Assembly (NCBI GenBank): GCA_947631345.1
Contig: CANRKW010000004.1
Coordinates: 1 to 31,959, forward strand
Direction: 5' to 3'
Length of the DNA stretch: 31,959 nt
Source of the DNA: an uncultured Bacilli bacterium
GTDB taxonomy: Bacteria > Bacillota_I > Bacilli_A > RF39 > UBA660
Part shown: positions 30,564-31,959 of the stretch, one piece after another
Numbering within the stretch: position 1 is the stretch's first letter
Layout of the letters: every line of letters starts with the position of its first letter
Notes under the pieces: generated by a model
Seen by the model: the letters and a program-made list of their open reading frames with translations, nothing else
The model's database searches: none
What the model was told of the DNA's origin: nothing
Made by a program: the position numbers and the translations under genes

Positions 30564-31663
30564 GTTTCATTAGTATTTTCTTTTGTAATAATAGAATAAA
30601 TTAAACTTACTTTGTATTCTATATCTAATATATCATTTTTCTCAAATTTAACATATATAGGTAATTTAGTTTTATCTTTAATCTTTTTATAATAAATTCT
30701 TCCATTTTTACTTAAACCAAGTATTCTAATATATTGAACACTTTTATATTTTTTTGCTTCTTTTTTAGTAAATCCTACTAATATATTAATAAGAATTCTA
30801 TTTATTTTGTTAGTTGTTACTCTTTTAGATTTAATATTATTAATAAATTCTTGCATATTTTGAGAAGTTAAAATACTTTTGTAAATTCTGTTATTTATGC
30901 CTTCAGTTACTAGGTGATACTCTTCTAAATTATCTTTTTCACTAATTATTTTGTATTTAAGAAGATTAAATATAAAAGAATAATCTATGTCTTTTATATA
31001 ATTTAGAGTTTCTTTTGGAACATACTTACTTATATTTATTTTATTATTTAGTTTATTTCTTATATTAGAAGCACTTACTATACTATTAGAAGATTCTATA
31101 TCTAAATAGTTGTTAGTTCTTTTTATAGGTAAAATATCTATATTATAGTTGTTCTTTATAATTTCTTTTATATAACTTACTGCTAATAAATCATTGCTTT
31201 TTATTATGTTTATATTTGTTAAATCATAAATAGATTTACCAACACTAGTAGGGTAATTATAGCCTTTATTTAGATATTCTTTAACTAAAATGTCAAAGTC
31301 TTTGTTTTCTATTTGTGTTTTTGCTATTTTAATAAGACTTTCTTTTTCTAATTCTTCATAACCAAATACTAGAGTATCTATATTAAACTCATTTAACATT
31401 TTAATAGAAGCATAACTAAAAGTATCTGCAGATTGATTTGAGAATATAAAAGGTATTTCTAAAACAATATCAACATTATATTTAAGTGCTAAAAAGGCTT
31501 TATCCCATTTATCAATTATACTGATTTCACCTCTTTCAGTAAAATAGCCACTTAAAGCAACAATAATGATGCTTTCTGGAAACATTTCCTTTACTTTTTT
31601 AATTTGATAAATATGTCCATTATGAAATGGATTATATTCTACTACTATACCTATAACTTTCAT
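30539..31663 (-). CDS. tmcAL: tRNA(Met) cytidine acetate ligase TmcAL
   Basis: Makes N4-acetylcytidine at the wobble position (C34) of elongator tRNA-Met using acetate and ATP; formerly YlbM. 374 residues, normal length. The N-terminal nucleotidyltransferase-like domain shows GIVVEYNPFHNGHIYQIKK (about 4-22, HxGH motif), ALSGYFTERGEISIIDKWDKAFLAL, VLEIPFIFSNQSADTFS and VFGYE, with SASNIRNKL at about 190. The C-terminal part is helical. Ribosome binding site GAGG upstream of ATG 31663. Convergent with the CDF transporter. Confidence 0.94.
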   Translation of the reverse strand: MKVIGIVVEYNPFHNGHIYQIKKVKEMFPESIIIVALSGYFTERGEISIIDKWDKAFLALKYNVDIVLEIPFIFSNQSADTFSYASIKMLNEFNIDTLVFGYEELEKESLIKIAKTQIENKDFDILVKEYLNKGYNYPTSVGKSIYDLTNINIIKSNDLLAVSYIKEIIKNNYNIDILPIKRTNNYLDIESSNSIVSASNIRNKLNNKINISKYVPKETLNYIKDIDYSFIFNLLKYKIISEKDNLEEYHLVTEGINNRIYKSILTSQNMQEFINNIKSKRVTTNKINRILINILVGFTKKEAKKYKSVQYIRILGLSKNGRIYYKKIKDKTKLPIYVKFEKNDILDIEYKVSLIYSIITKENTNETKRHTILM

Positions 31664-31796
31664 ATGATTTTTTTCCTCGTATATATATTATCAAATTTAT
31701 TAAGAAATGTCTTTAAAAAATAGTTGTTTTATTTAAAATTTTGAATAGTATTTTTTGTATAAAATTAGCAAAGTGAAAAATATGACTTAAAATGAC

Positions 31797-31825
31797 TTGA
31801 AAAAGATAAAAAAATATAGTAATAT
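31797..31825 (+). promoter_or_regulatory. Promoter of the right-edge leader
   Basis: TTGAAA (31797-31802), 17-bp spacer, TAATAT (31820-31825). A direct repeat ATGACTT (31782-31788, 31792-31798) lies at the -35. Confidence 0.5.
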
Positions 31826-31827
31826 AA

Positions 31828-31897
31828 ATATGTAGATAGAAGATATAGCAAAAATATATCTCAAATAAAAAGCAAATAAATAAAAAAATCTACATAT
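31828..31897 (+). other. Hairpin in the 5' leader next to the ribosome binding site
   Basis: ATATGTAGAT (31828-31837) pairs exactly with ATCTACATAT (31888-31897), enclosing GATATA/TATATC. The 3' arm abuts the AAGGAG (31898-31903) of the leader ORF. Confidence 0.5.
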
Positions 31898-31914
31898 AAG
31901 GAGAATATGAAAGT

Positions 31915-31959
31915 ATGAAATTAACTCTTTTCGGTGTACAATTTTTGATACCCGGGGGG
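31915..31959 (+). CDS. Second G-tract leader peptide ORF, cut by the window edge
   Basis: MKLTLFGVQFLIPGG, preceded by AAGGAG (31898-31903), running into at least six G (31954-31959) where the window ends. It matches the leader at 9454 in MKLT, VQ and PGG and in distance from ATG to the G tract (39 versus 38 nt). By analogy another surface-protein gene should follow. Confidence 0.55.
   Translation, partial: MKLTLFGVQFLIPGG

Overview
The window is chromosomal DNA of a low-G+C (roughly a quarter G+C), probably spore-forming Firmicute with a compact genome. The standard genetic code fits, since every conserved Trp I checked is TGG and TGA is a stop. Evidence for the group: dnaG-rpoD-trmK in one operon, a PolC-type replicase, TmcAL, an argS gene behind a T-box, a CotY/CotZ-like spore coat protein, promoters that look sigma-K dependent, and three phased Spo0A-type boxes. 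I would place it among gut Bacilli with reduced genomes, but I cannot name a genus.

Layout. 1-282: frameshifted 3' end of a surface protein, then a coupled XRE regulator. 571-2686: cdsA and an RseP-type protease with an added N-terminal membrane domain. 2.7-4.5 kb: small proteins, tRNA-Arg(CCT), a lone AbiEi-like antitoxin behind a 14-bp inverted repeat, and a DUF1003 protein. 4.6-8.0 kb: dnaG-rpoD-trmK. 8.0-11.3 kb: an accessory island with an HD-domain protein, a leader peptide containing a G8 tract, a terminator-like hairpin and a 556-residue surface protein with a GC-rich hypervariable C-terminus. 11.4-14.2 kb: tyrS, a CPBP protease and a metallophosphoesterase that has lost its metal ligands. 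14.2-16.7 kb: a sporulation cluster (Tyr-rich small protein, orphan histidine kinase behind Spo0A boxes, Cys-less EIIB-like protein, CotZ-like coat protein). 16.7-20.7 kb: tRNA-Met/Ile2, CHAP amidase, argS with T-box, and two hypotheticals. 20.7-22.1 kb: an RNA-rich accessory stretch next to tRNA-Leu(TAG), holding a toxin-antitoxin locus with type III architecture (two covarying RNA repeats, terminator, MazF-like toxin) and another candidate small RNA. 22.1-31.7 kb: polC, polA, a CDF cation transporter and tmcAL. The window ends inside a second copy of the G-tract leader.

Two systems stand out. The first is a multicopy surface-protein family. Each leader visible carries a short ORF starting MKLT and running into a poly-G tract. 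At 9.45 kb the tract length decides whether the leader ORF stops 29 nt before the terminator-like hairpin or reads into it, which suggests a phase-variable attenuator. The C-terminal domains of the two copies differ mainly at codons ending in C, the pattern expected of a diversity-generating retroelement target, although no reverse transcriptase or template repeat lies in this window. The second is the compact type III-like toxin-antitoxin locus at 21.0-21.6 kb, whose two RNA repeats keep their closing helix through compensatory changes.
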